NCBI GenBank assembly: GCA_046727575.1
Contig: JBKPCV010000059.1
Location: 1-11,103 of the forward strand
Length of the DNA stretch: 11,103 nt
Direction: 5' to 3'
DNA from: DASPTH01 sp046727575
GTDB taxonomy: Bacteria > Actinomycetota > Acidimicrobiia > IMCC26256 > DASPTH01
Part shown: positions 1 through 5,744 of the stretch, piece after piece
Layout: each line of letters begins with the position of its first letter
How positions within the stretch are numbered: the stretch's first letter is position 1
Made by a program: the position numbers and the translations under genes
Notes under the pieces: generated by a model
The model's input: only the letters and a program-made list of their open reading frames with translations
Database searches by the model: none
What the model was told of the DNA's origin: nothing

Positions 1-213
1 TTGCAGAAGCGACCGCAGCGGCTGGGTGTAGGTATCGCTCACCGCGAATGGCGGCAGGACGAGGACGGTGTGGCCATCGCCTCGGGGAGTGAGCGAGAGC
101 AGCGGCCAGCTAGCCAGGAATGCGGCGAACTCGGGTGCCGACCTGACCTCCAGGGCGAGAAGAGCCGCCGAGGGGGCCTCGATCGGCTCCCGCGGCACCG
201 TGCTTTCGCGCAC
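1..213 (-). CDS. Alpha/beta hydrolase, N-terminal part (runs off the left edge)
   Basis: Reading the minus strand from a GTG at 213 gives 71 open codons to the window edge, so only the N-terminus is present. An in-frame TGA lies two codons upstream of this GTG, so the start cannot be much earlier. The visible protein begins VRESTVPREPIEAP, and near residues 48-57 reads PRGDGHTVLVLPPF. This resembles the first core strand and oxyanion-hole region of the alpha/beta hydrolases (often PRGDGHPVLVLPGF) found in actinobacterial lipid loci. The usual PG is PP here. The nucleophile elbow and the catalytic His lie outside the window, so activity (lipase, esterase or other) cannot be judged. It starts 39 bp after the WS/DGAT stop codon on the same strand and is probably co-transcribed with it. 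A role in acyl-ester turnover is inference from context. No strong ribosome binding site is visible. Confidence 0.6.
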   Translation of the reverse strand, partial: MRESTVPREPIEAPSAALLALEVRSAPEFAAFLASWPLLSLTPRGDGHTVLVLPPFAVSDTYTQPLRSLLQ

Positions 214-252
214 AGTTCACCATATCGTCAAAATCAGAAGAACCTGGTGATA

Positions 253-1761
253 CTACGCAGAGGCGTTGAGCATGGCCCCGTGGCTGCGTTGCACGCACGC
301 CGCATAGAACGCCGGGTCCGGCACCATCTTTGGACACGAATTGAACGACAGGTAGATGTCCCCGCAGTAGCTGCCGATGTTGTGGAAGAGCCCGGCGTTG
401 TTCGTGATGGGTCCGAAGCCCCACTGCCCCACGCAGCGTGCGCCGGCCCAGTAGAGCGGTTGTTGCGGCCCCGGCACGTTCGTGACCACCGTGTTGAACA
501 CGGGCTGCGCGGTGTTGGCGATCTCCACCTCCGCCGCGAGCCGGGAGGCGGCGCCGACGAGCCCACCGGGCATGAACTGCGAGAACTCGGTGAGCGTCCG
601 GGCGTCGACGGCATCGAGCTGCACCTTCGACTCAGTGGTCGCTTGGCGGACGGCCGCGATTCGCTCGATCGGATCGGCGATGTGGGTGCCGATGGGCACG
701 AACATCGCCGCCACCCTGTTGGCGAGGTGGTCATCCCCCTCGCGGCGGACCGACACCGGAACCATCGCGACCAGCGATTCAGTGGGCAACTCGTCCTTGG
801 CCTCGAGATACTCACGCAGGGCGCCGCCGACCATCGCGAGAAGGGTGTCGTTCACTGTCGCGCCCTCGACGCACGCCTTCATCTGCTTGACGTCGTCGAG
901 CGGGAACTGGCGCCCATCGAGCACGCGATGTGCGGTGACATTCGCGTTGAAGCGGGTACGTGGCGGTGCGATGGTCGGCAGTGGTTCAGTGGGAAATGGC
1001 CCGGCACCGAGCGGAGCGAACGGGTTGGCGAACGACGTCGCGAACGGGTTCGGGAACGGCGTCGCGAACGGGTTCGGGAACGGCGTCGCGAACGGGTTCG
1101 GGAACACAGACTGCGGCGCGGCGGGCGCCGTCCGCCCGACGGTCTCCGCGAAGCGCCACGGCATCATTGCGTGATTCAGCTGTGCGCGGGCCAGGAGATC
1201 CCACGGGGTGGGCTCCGGTTCGGGCTTCCACTCGTGCTCCGGCGGCGGGGGCGGGCCCGCGTCGGGCGCCTCCGCATGTAACGCGGTGATGAGCTGCGTG
1301 CCGGAGTGGCCGTCCATGGCCGCGTGGTGCATCTTGAGGAGGACGGCGAACGCACCCTCGGGAACCCCTTCGACGTTGTCGAGTCCCTCGATCACGTACA
1401 GCTCCCACGGCGGGCGGGCGAGGTCGAGCGGGCGGGCGATCAGCCGCGCGCACTGGATGCACAGTTGCCGCCAGTCGCCAGGTTTCGGAAGCGCCAAGTG
1501 GCGAACATGGAACTCCAGGTCGAAGTCGCGGTCATCGACCCAGTACGGGTGATCGATGTCCATCGGCACGCGCACCAACCGCTCGCGCAACGGGCCTGCT
1601 ACGTGCAACCGCTCTTCGATGTTCGCGAGGATCTGCTTGAACGTGACCTTCCGCCCCGGCGCGGTGGACTGGTCGTAGATGTTGAGGCTGATCCCGTGCG
1701 ACGGCGTGTTCGGCGTCTCGACATAGAGGAAGGACGCGTCTTGTCCCGTCAGCTGACGCAT
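253..1761 (-). CDS. Wax ester synthase / diacylglycerol O-acyltransferase (WS/DGAT family)
   Basis: This 502-residue protein is a bifunctional-type acyltransferase of the family that transfers acyl-CoA to fatty alcohols (wax esters) or diacylglycerol (triacylglycerol), usually at the membrane or lipid-body surface. The active-site motif HHAAMDG (family HHxxxDG) is at residues 145-151. Other family landmarks are LTGQDASFLYVE at the N-terminus, PLDLARPPWELYVIEGL at about 111-127, VNDTLLAMVGGALREYL at about 303-319, VTNVPGPQQPLYWAGA near 426-441, and an NNAGLFHNIGSYCGD block near 454. Length is normal for the family (about 450-500). The interdomain linker (about 165-270) is Pro-rich and contains an octapeptide tandem repeat, NPFATPFP, at 222-249. 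The ATG at 1761 lies 9 bp after the stop of the phasin-like gene, so the two are probably co-transcribed. The upstream Shine-Dalgarno is weak (GAGCGAG), which suggests translational coupling. Whether it prefers alcohol or diacylglycerol cannot be told. Confidence 0.95.
   Translation of the reverse strand: MRQLTGQDASFLYVETPNTPSHGISLNIYDQSTAPGRKVTFKQILANIEERLHVAGPLRERLVRVPMDIDHPYWVDDRDFDLEFHVRHLALPKPGDWRQLCIQCARLIARPLDLARPPWELYVIEGLDNVEGVPEGAFAVLLKMHHAAMDGHSGTQLITALHAEAPDAGPPPPPEHEWKPEPEPTPWDLLARAQLNHAMMPWRFAETVGRTAPAAPQSVFPNPFATPFPNPFATPFPNPFATSFANPFAPLGAGPFPTEPLPTIAPPRTRFNANVTAHRVLDGRQFPLDDVKQMKACVEGATVNDTLLAMVGGALREYLEAKDELPTESLVAMVPVSVRREGDDHLANRVAAMFVPIGTHIADPIERIAAVRQATTESKVQLDAVDARTLTEFSQFMPGGLVGAASRLAAEVEIANTAQPVFNTVVTNVPGPQQPLYWAGARCVGQWGFGPITNNAGLFHNIGSYCGDIYLSFNSCPKMVPDPAFYAACVQRSHGAMLNASA
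1013..1105 (-). repeat. 24-bp in-frame tandem repeat in the WS/DGAT linker
   Basis: Units of period 24 lie at 1037-1060, 1061-1084 and 1085-1105. The first two are identical on the plus strand (beginning gtcgcgaacgggttcgggaa), and the third matches until it runs out. A more diverged unit is at 1013-1036. On the coding strand they encode NPFATPFP, NPFATPFP, NPFATSFA and NPFAPLG. The period is a multiple of three, so gain or loss of a unit keeps the reading frame. Confidence 0.92.
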
Positions 1762-1770
1762 CGCAGCCGG

Positions 1771-2151
1771 TCACTCGCTCTTTTTCGTCATCGGGGCCAT
1801 GCTCTCGAGCAATGTGCGCTCCGCCTCGAGACCTCGTTCCGCTGCGGCGACCATCGCCTGGCCGACTGGCTTGAACGGATCCGGCCACGACGACGTCAGC
1901 TTGCGCAAGGCGTCGATCATTTCTTCCTGGTACGGCTTGGCCTTCGTTGCATAGTCGTCGATGACGGCTCGCCAACGTGCCTGCCATTCGGACGGCTCGG
2001 TACCGGCAGCGCGTTTCCAGAAGTTCGTGACCTGCTGCGTGGACGTCGTGGCCAGCGCTTGGAAGCTCTCTTGCCAGTCCTTGATCGCAGCCTGCCACTG
2101 GGCCATGAGGTCGGTGGGCGATCCTGTCGAGGCTTCGTCATGCTCCGTCAC
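1771..2151 (-). CDS. Small helical phasin/PhaE-like protein
   Basis: This 126-residue protein has no signal peptide or membrane segment. It is amphipathic, predicted helical by eye, and Trp- and Gln-rich in its first half (MAQWQAAIKDWQESFQAL, then FWKRAAG and EWQARWRAVI). An aromatic/proline break follows (SSWPDPFKP, about 90-98), then a charged C-terminal helix ending TKKSE. Phasins coat polyhydroxyalkanoate granules, and PhaE is the partner subunit of class III synthases. Both are poorly conserved helical proteins, so the call rests on composition, size and neighbours: WS/DGAT 9 bp downstream and a PhaC-type gene close by. The start is GTG at 2149-2151, chosen because a strong purine-rich Shine-Dalgarno (GGGAGGAGGG, minus strand of 2155-2164) precedes it by 3 nt. 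It is much shorter than a typical full-length PhaE. A granule-associated protein of neutral lipid rather than polyester is an alternative. Confidence 0.72.
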   Translation of the reverse strand: MTEHDEASTGSPTDLMAQWQAAIKDWQESFQALATTSTQQVTNFWKRAAGTEPSEWQARWRAVIDDYATKAKPYQEEMIDALRKLTSSWPDPFKPVGQAMVAAAERGLEAERTLLESMAPMTKKSE

Positions 2152-2154
2152 GAA

Positions 2155-2164
2155 CCCTCCTCCC
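2155..2164 (-). promoter_or_regulatory. Strong ribosome binding site for the minus-strand phasin-like gene
   Basis: The minus strand reads GGGAGGAGGG just before TTC and the GTG at 2151. It is one of the best Shine-Dalgarno matches in the window, and it supports the GTG over any downstream ATG as the start. Confidence 0.7.
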
Positions 2165-2237
2165 GAGGGTGAGGCACCGGGAAGTAAACCACGAGGGATC
2201 CAGGCGGTCTACGGGGAGAGATAACGGCAGTCCCTGC

Positions 2238-2267
2238 TTGATACAGTACACAGCAGCGTGGTATCGT
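2238..2267 (+). promoter_or_regulatory. Sigma70-type promoter for the plus-strand phasin-like gene
   Basis: The -35 TTGATA (2238-2243) and -10 TATCGT (2262-2267) are separated by 18 bp, a good match to the housekeeping consensus in an otherwise GC-rich region. Transcription would start near 2274, giving a leader of about 25 nt. The leader contains a GAGGAG Shine-Dalgarno at 2288-2293, 6 nt before the ATG at 2300. Confidence 0.6.
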
Positions 2268-2299
2268 AATCGCCAAGTTCGCGATCCGAGGAGTTCCTC

Positions 2300-2614
2300 A
2301 TGCCCACTTCCCCCAGAAGCAAAGCCCCCGAGGCCGACACTGAGAAGCTCGAGAACGCCCAGCGTGATGTCGCCGAGGCCGCACAGAACCAGTTCATCGC
2401 CGCGGTCAAGGCGCAACAGAAGATGGCACTCGACGCCGCAACGATCTGGGCGGAGCAGGTCGGCAGGATGTACCCGAAGGCGCCCGCCACGCTCGCCAGC
2501 CAGCTTCGCGAGCAGGTGCAGAAGTCGAACGAGGTCTACGAGCAGCTGCTCGAAGCCAACCGCGAGTTCACGAGCAATCTGCTCGACGTCCTCGTGCCGA
2601 TCGACAAGGACTGA
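2300..2614 (+). CDS. Phasin-like granule-associated protein
   Basis: This 104-residue protein has a short charged N-terminus (MPTSPRSKAPEADTEKLE). From about residue 15 to 95 it is one almost unbroken amphipathic helical stretch rich in Ala, Gln and Glu (AQRDVAEAAQNQFIAAVKAQ and SQLREQVQKSNEVYEQLLEA), ending LLDVLVPIDKD. There is no membrane span, cysteine or enzymatic motif. Size and composition match phasins, the amphipathic surface proteins of polyhydroxyalkanoate granules. The assignment is supported by the PhaC-type gene converging from the right, whose stop codon is 2 bp from this one, and by the second phasin-like gene to the left. It has its own promoter and a GAGGAG ribosome binding site 6 nt before the ATG, so it is probably expressed separately and strongly, as phasins often are. 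Alternative: a surface protein of triacylglycerol bodies, given the WS/DGAT nearby. Confidence 0.78.
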   Translation: MPTSPRSKAPEADTEKLENAQRDVAEAAQNQFIAAVKAQQKMALDAATIWAEQVGRMYPKAPATLASQLREQVQKSNEVYEQLLEANREFTSNLLDVLVPIDKD

Positions 2615-2616
2615 CG

Positions 2617-3867
2617 TCACTCAGCTCGATCGCCCGATCGAGCGACGATCCACTCCGCCATTGCGGGCATGTTGTCGCGCACTGCGGTGCGTCCCACGAT
2701 GAGCCCGACATGGCCGGCGCGGAAGCGCAGCTCGGTCGTGTCGCAGGAGCCGACGAGGTCGAGCAGTGGCCCGACCGCGTCGGGCGGCGTGATGTGGTCC
2801 TGCTCTGACAGGACACACAGCACTGGGACATGGATGGCGCGGAGACTCACGGGCCGCGTCAAGCGCACCCTGTCCTCGATGATCGCGTTGTCGCGGACGA
2901 ACATGCGGACGACCTGCCTCATCGTGGCGCCCGGGAAGGGGATCTGATCCCGCGCCCACCCGAAGATCGCCTGGTACGAATCGATGAAGTCGTCGTCCCA
3001 GAGGTTGTGCAGTAGGTCGGCGTAGGTCGCGAGGTCACCGAGCGGCTTCAACATTCGGAAGCCGTTGGTGATGCTCTCGGCGGGAACGTTGCCGGTTTCG
3101 TCGAGAAGGTCGTCCGCGTCGAGGCGGCCTTCGGCGAGCAGCGTGCTCATCGGTCCGAGCTTGTTGAAATCGATGGGGGTCGCGACGAACGCGAAATTTC
3201 GCACCGGCGCGTCCGGGTGCCCCGCGGCGTACAGCAGGGCGAGGGTTCCGCCGAAGCAGTAGCCGAGCATCGTCAGGTCATCCACGCTGGCGGCGGCACA
3301 CGTTGCCGACACCGCCTCCGGGAGGTACTCGTCGCAGTATGTCTGCAGCGTGTTCTGCGCATCCCGTGCATCGGGGATGCCCCAATCCAGCATGAACACG
3401 TCGAGTCCGTGCCCGAGCAGCACCTCGACGAAGCTGCTCCCTGGTCGAAGATCGAAGATGTACGCCTTGCTGATCAGGCTCATGACGAGGAGCACCGGCG
3501 TACGGTGCGCACGCTGGTCGCTGCGGTAGCGATACACCGTGGCACGGTCACGGCACCACACGGGGTCTCGGGGTGTCTGCGCGACGGGAGGGCCGTCGCG
3601 GTGAGGGAGCGGCTTGATGCCGTTGCGCACTGTGAGGATCGACCATTCGGCTTGTGCTTGGACGCGCGACGCCAGATCGTTGGGCGACACCAGAGCGGCC
3701 GGCACGCCGATGCTCTTCAGCGCGCGTTGCGCACGGGTGGTCGTCGCGGCGATCCGAGCGAACTCACGGCTGCGCGTCACTTGTTCGAGTCGCGGCCCGA
3801 CAGTGTGCTCGAAGGTGTCGAACATCACCTTCCATGGCGGGCGGTGATCCGGCTTCTTGTCCGGCAT
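2617..3867 (-). CDS. phaC: Poly(3-hydroxyalkanoate) synthase, class III-like PhaC
   Basis: This 416-residue alpha/beta-fold protein should polymerise (R)-3-hydroxyacyl-CoA into polyester. The lipase-like box GYCFGGTLA places the catalytic Cys at 204. The triad is completed by Asp357 (VLSEQDHITPPD) and His386 (FRAGHVGLIVG). Other PhaC landmarks are TPVLLVMSLISKAYIFDLRP at 123-142 and VFMLDWGIPD at 157-166. The Cys-Asp and Asp-His spacings (153 and 29) equal those of the class III enzyme of Allochromatium vinosum (C149, D302, H331) and differ from the class I enzyme of Ralstonia (C319, D480, H508). Compared with class III PhaC it has about 55 extra N-terminal residues, charged and helical (about 1-60). 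Class III enzymes need a PhaE partner, which the small helical proteins next door might supply. The ATG at 3865-3867 has no clear Shine-Dalgarno and may be leaderless. Confidence 0.87.
   Translation of the reverse strand: MPDKKPDHRPPWKVMFDTFEHTVGPRLEQVTRSREFARIAATTTRAQRALKSIGVPAALVSPNDLASRVQAQAEWSILTVRNGIKPLPHRDGPPVAQTPRDPVWCRDRATVYRYRSDQRAHRTPVLLVMSLISKAYIFDLRPGSSFVEVLLGHGLDVFMLDWGIPDARDAQNTLQTYCDEYLPEAVSATCAAASVDDLTMLGYCFGGTLALLYAAGHPDAPVRNFAFVATPIDFNKLGPMSTLLAEGRLDADDLLDETGNVPAESITNGFRMLKPLGDLATYADLLHNLWDDDFIDSYQAIFGWARDQIPFPGATMRQVVRMFVRDNAIIEDRVRLTRPVSLRAIHVPVLCVLSEQDHITPPDAVGPLLDLVGSCDTTELRFRAGHVGLIVGRTAVRDNMPAMAEWIVARSGDRAE
2624..2643. terminator. Perfect inverted repeat between convergent phasin and phaC genes
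   Basis: GCTCGATCG (2624-2632) and CGATCGAGC (2635-2643) are exact reverse complements separated by CC. The RNA could form an 8-bp stem with a 4-nt loop. It starts 10 bp past the phasin stop and lies inside the last codons of the phaC-like gene (which read RSGDRA there). It could terminate the phasin transcript. There is no U-tract, so a factor-independent terminator is uncertain, and a protein-binding palindrome is an alternative. Confidence 0.45.
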
Positions 3868-3874
3868 CGCGCGG

Positions 3875-3880
3875 AGTATA
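3875..3880 (-). promoter_or_regulatory. Candidate -10 element for a leaderless phaC transcript
   Basis: The minus strand reads TATACT at 3880-3875, followed by exactly 7 nt and then the ATG at 3867. This is the spacing expected if transcription begins at the A of the start codon. No ribosome binding site is seen in the gap. The -35 match is poor, which is common for such promoters in actinobacteria. Confidence 0.5.
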
Positions 3881-3889
3881 CGGGTTGAC

Positions 3890-3895
3890 TACATT
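3890..3895 (+). promoter_or_regulatory. Candidate -10 element for the HAD phosphatase gene
   Basis: TACATT fits the TANNNT pattern and lies 9 nt before the proposed GTG start at 3905. This would give a leaderless or nearly leaderless transcript divergent from phaC. It is weak on its own; the support is that the gene-to-gene gap is only 37 bp and no Shine-Dalgarno is visible. Confidence 0.3.
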
Positions 3896-3904
3896 CCACT
3901 TCGC

Positions 3905-4732
3905 GTGCGCGTTCGCGGTTTGGCCATCGATCTCGACGGCACCTTGCTCGACGCCAACGAGCGCGTCAGCGAACGCAACCGTGCCGCACTGACAGCGGCG
4001 CAACAGGCCGGCATCTCGGTGATCGTCGCGACCGCTCGATGGTCCCAGCTTGCCGAGGACACCGCGCGTGAGGTCGGTTGGGCTGGCCGTGCAATCGACG
4101 GTCCGATCATCGCCTGTTCCGGTGCGCAGGTACGACGGCTGCGCGACCATGTCGACCTGCTCGATCTGCGCCTCCCCGGCGCGTTCGTCGCCGAGCTCTA
4201 CGAGATCTGTGACCGTGCGCGCTGCATCGCCTGGGTCGCGCTCGACGACGACGTCGTGCTGAAGATGGATGGCCGGCCCCACACGCTTCCTCGCGGGCTG
4301 CGCCAGGTGTCGTCGCTCGTTGATGGTGTGGGCGACCAGCCCGCCCGCATGGTGCTCATCCAGGGCCGCGAGGTAGGTGCCACGGTCGAGACCGAACTCG
4401 GCGCGGACTGGAGCGCTGCCGTGCGGTTCGTGGAATCGATCTCGAGCGCCGGAAAGCGGCTACTGACGCTCACGGCTACGGGCGCGGACAAGGGCGCCGC
4501 GCTCGAGGTCGCGTGCGGCGACCTTGGCATCGCACCTCGCGATGTCGTGGCGTTCGGAGACGCCGAGAACGACATCGAGATGTTCCGCGTCGCGGGAGCA
4601 AGCGTCGCGATGGGGCAGGCATCGGAGGCGCTGAAGGCAGCGGCCACCACGGTGACCGCCACCAATCTCGACGACGGCGTAGCGGTCGTGGTCGAAGCGC
4701 TGCTCGCTCAGCGAGAGGACGCGTTCAGGTAG
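3905..4732 (+). CDS. HAD-superfamily hydrolase, Cof-type (class IIB) phosphatase
   Basis: With GTG at 3905 the product is 275 residues, the usual size for Cof-type haloacid dehalogenase-like phosphatases, which dephosphorylate sugar phosphates, nucleotides or cofactor precursors. Motif I is DLDGTLLD with nucleophile Asp9 and acid/base Asp11. Motif II appears as VIVATARWSQ, where the family usually has TGR. The conserved Lys of motif III is K196 (GADKGAALEVA). Motif IV is FGDAENDIEMF (metal-binding Asp219 and Asp223). The cap domain between about 80 and 190 is typical of subclass IIB. An earlier in-frame TTG at 3857 would add 16 residues and overlap the divergent phaC start; GTG 3905 is preferred because family members begin a few residues before DLDGT. 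It overlaps the convergent GYD-PlsC gene by 8 bp at its 3' end. The substrate is unknown and there is no clear functional tie to storage metabolism. Confidence 0.9.
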   Translation: MRVRGLAIDLDGTLLDANERVSERNRAALTAAQQAGISVIVATARWSQLAEDTAREVGWAGRAIDGPIIACSGAQVRRLRDHVDLLDLRLPGAFVAELYEICDRARCIAWVALDDDVVLKMDGRPHTLPRGLRQVSSLVDGVGDQPARMVLIQGREVGATVETELGADWSAAVRFVESISSAGKRLLTLTATGADKGAALEVACGDLGIAPRDVVAFGDAENDIEMFRVAGASVAMGQASEALKAAATTVTATNLDDGVAVVVEALLAQREDAFR

Positions 4733-5726
4733 CGCTCAATGCGGGCTCACGCCGGACGACGCCCCGAACCGGTTGGTGGATCTCGGCCCGCAGTGCGGTC
4801 ATGGTCTTGTACATCGCGTGAGTGGCGTCATGAGGATCGGCAGCGGCATCGAAGAAGAGTGGCGCGCTGATGCGGGTTGTAACAGGCCCCGGCTGCATCG
4901 TGCGCGAACCCTTTGGTCGAATGGCACCGACTCCTTCGACGTAGATCGGCACCACGGGCACGCGCTTGTTGATCGCCACGATCGCGGGTCCGACCCGGAA
5001 CCGAGCGAACTTGCCGCCAGTGGAGCGGCCGCCCTCGGGAAAGATCACGATCGACCAACCCCGGTCGATCAGCCATTCGGCGTACTCCAACGCGGCGCGT
5101 CCGCCTCCACGTTGGATCGGGAACATGTTGTAGGCCAGCGAGTTCCACGACGCCTTCTTGGTGATCCCCTTTCGGTCCTTCACGAAGAACCGATCGGCCG
5201 CCGCCCCGATCGCGACCCGGCTGCGGTACCGGCGGGGGAGCGAGCAGTACACAACTGGCCCGTCGAGGTGACTGCTGTGGTTCGCGATGAAGATGGCCGG
5301 ACCGCGCAACTCATCGAGGTTCTCGGAGCCGAGGACCGTGAAGGGCCGACACCAGCGCTTCACCGGATGCGAGTACGCGTGGCTGCGGAGCACGCGCCGC
5401 GCCGCGCGTGCCGGCAGCGACACCTGCCAACGGTGCGGCCCGGCGGTCTCGGTGCTCTGACTGAGCAACCGCTTGAACAGGCTGATGTCGATAGCCGGGA
5501 GAAGCACCCGTTCGGAGTCGCCGACCACGGTGAGCAGATGCGCAACCTCGGCCTCGGGAATGTCCACGATCGTGCACACGTCGAACGTGCCCAACAGCGC
5601 GTGCTGCTCCACGACGCGACCGCCCAGCTGTTCGACGTCCGCCGGGAGACAGGTGAGATCCGGATGACTGGCCGGTTGCCGTACGCCGTCCGCCACGGAC
5701 TTGGACAGCACGACGAAGCGCGGCAT
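4725..5726 (-). CDS. GYD-domain / PlsC-type 1-acyl-glycerol-3-phosphate acyltransferase fusion
   Basis: This protein (333 residues from ATG 5726) has two parts. Residues 1-90 resemble the free GYD-domain protein encoded just upstream: both open with a VVLS/IMLS strand, have LGGRVVEQHALLGTFD (against MGGRVTAQYAMLGSYD), and end in SLFKRLL (against GAFTEML). Residues about 125-333 are a PlsC-family acyltransferase, which makes phosphatidate from lysophosphatidate and acyl-CoA at the membrane. Block I is NHSSHLDG (HX4D, His150 and Asp155). Block II is about FPIQRGG, block III is FPEGGRS (229-235; usually FPEGTRS), and block IV is VPVVPIYVEG. No long hydrophobic helix is obvious. An ATG at 5732 adds two residues, but GGAGG at 5736-5740 is 3 nt from that ATG and 9 nt from 5726, which favours 5726. 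The gene is 18 bp from the upstream GYD gene, so they are probably one operon. Acyl acceptor specificity is inferred. Confidence 0.88.
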   Translation of the reverse strand: MPRFVVLSKSVADGVRQPASHPDLTCLPADVEQLGGRVVEQHALLGTFDVCTIVDIPEAEVAHLLTVVGDSERVLLPAIDISLFKRLLSQSTETAGPHRWQVSLPARAARRVLRSHAYSHPVKRWCRPFTVLGSENLDELRGPAIFIANHSSHLDGPVVYCSLPRRYRSRVAIGAAADRFFVKDRKGITKKASWNSLAYNMFPIQRGGGRAALEYAEWLIDRGWSIVIFPEGGRSTGGKFARFRVGPAIVAINKRVPVVPIYVEGVGAIRPKGSRTMQPGPVTTRISAPLFFDAAADPHDATHAMYKTMTALRAEIHQPVRGVVRREPALSAT

Positions 5727-5735
5727 CGTCATCAG

Positions 5736-5740
5736 CCTCC
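5736..5740 (-). promoter_or_regulatory. Ribosome binding site that decides the GYD-PlsC start
   Basis: The minus strand has GGAGG here. Spacing to the ATG at 5732 is only 3 nt, while spacing to the second in-frame ATG at 5726 is 9 nt. The second is the likelier start (product MPRFVVLSKS). Confidence 0.6.
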
Positions 5741-5744
5741 GGAG

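Larger units (their letters stand above)
2152..2299. promoter_or_regulatory. Divergent intergenic region between the two phasin-like genes
   Basis: This is the largest non-coding gap in the left half (148 bp). It sits between two divergently transcribed small genes, so it should carry promoters in both directions. The plus-strand promoter is listed separately. On the minus strand a possible -10 (TTATCT, complement of agataa near 2218-2223) is seen without a convincing -35. The inverted pair GATAC (2240-2244) and GTATC (2261-2265) overlaps the plus-strand promoter and could be an operator half-site pair; this is weak. Confidence 0.5.

Noticed and set aside
1..1281. 426-codon plus-strand frame opposite WS/DGAT
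   Set aside because: It is Arg/Glu-rich shadow sequence. The minus strand has the HHxxxDG and NVPGP motifs, so the plus frame is not a gene. The RRRERVRE repeat in it is the WS/DGAT 24-bp repeat read in another frame.
3885..3890. TTGACT as a -35 box for the HAD gene
   Set aside because: The region 16-18 bp downstream is inside the coding sequence and has no -10-like hexamer; the nearer TACATT is too close to pair with it.
3857..3904. Upstream TTG start for the HAD phosphatase
   Set aside because: It would overlap the divergent phaC start and add 16 residues before the DLDGT motif, which normally lies within about 10 residues of the N-terminus.
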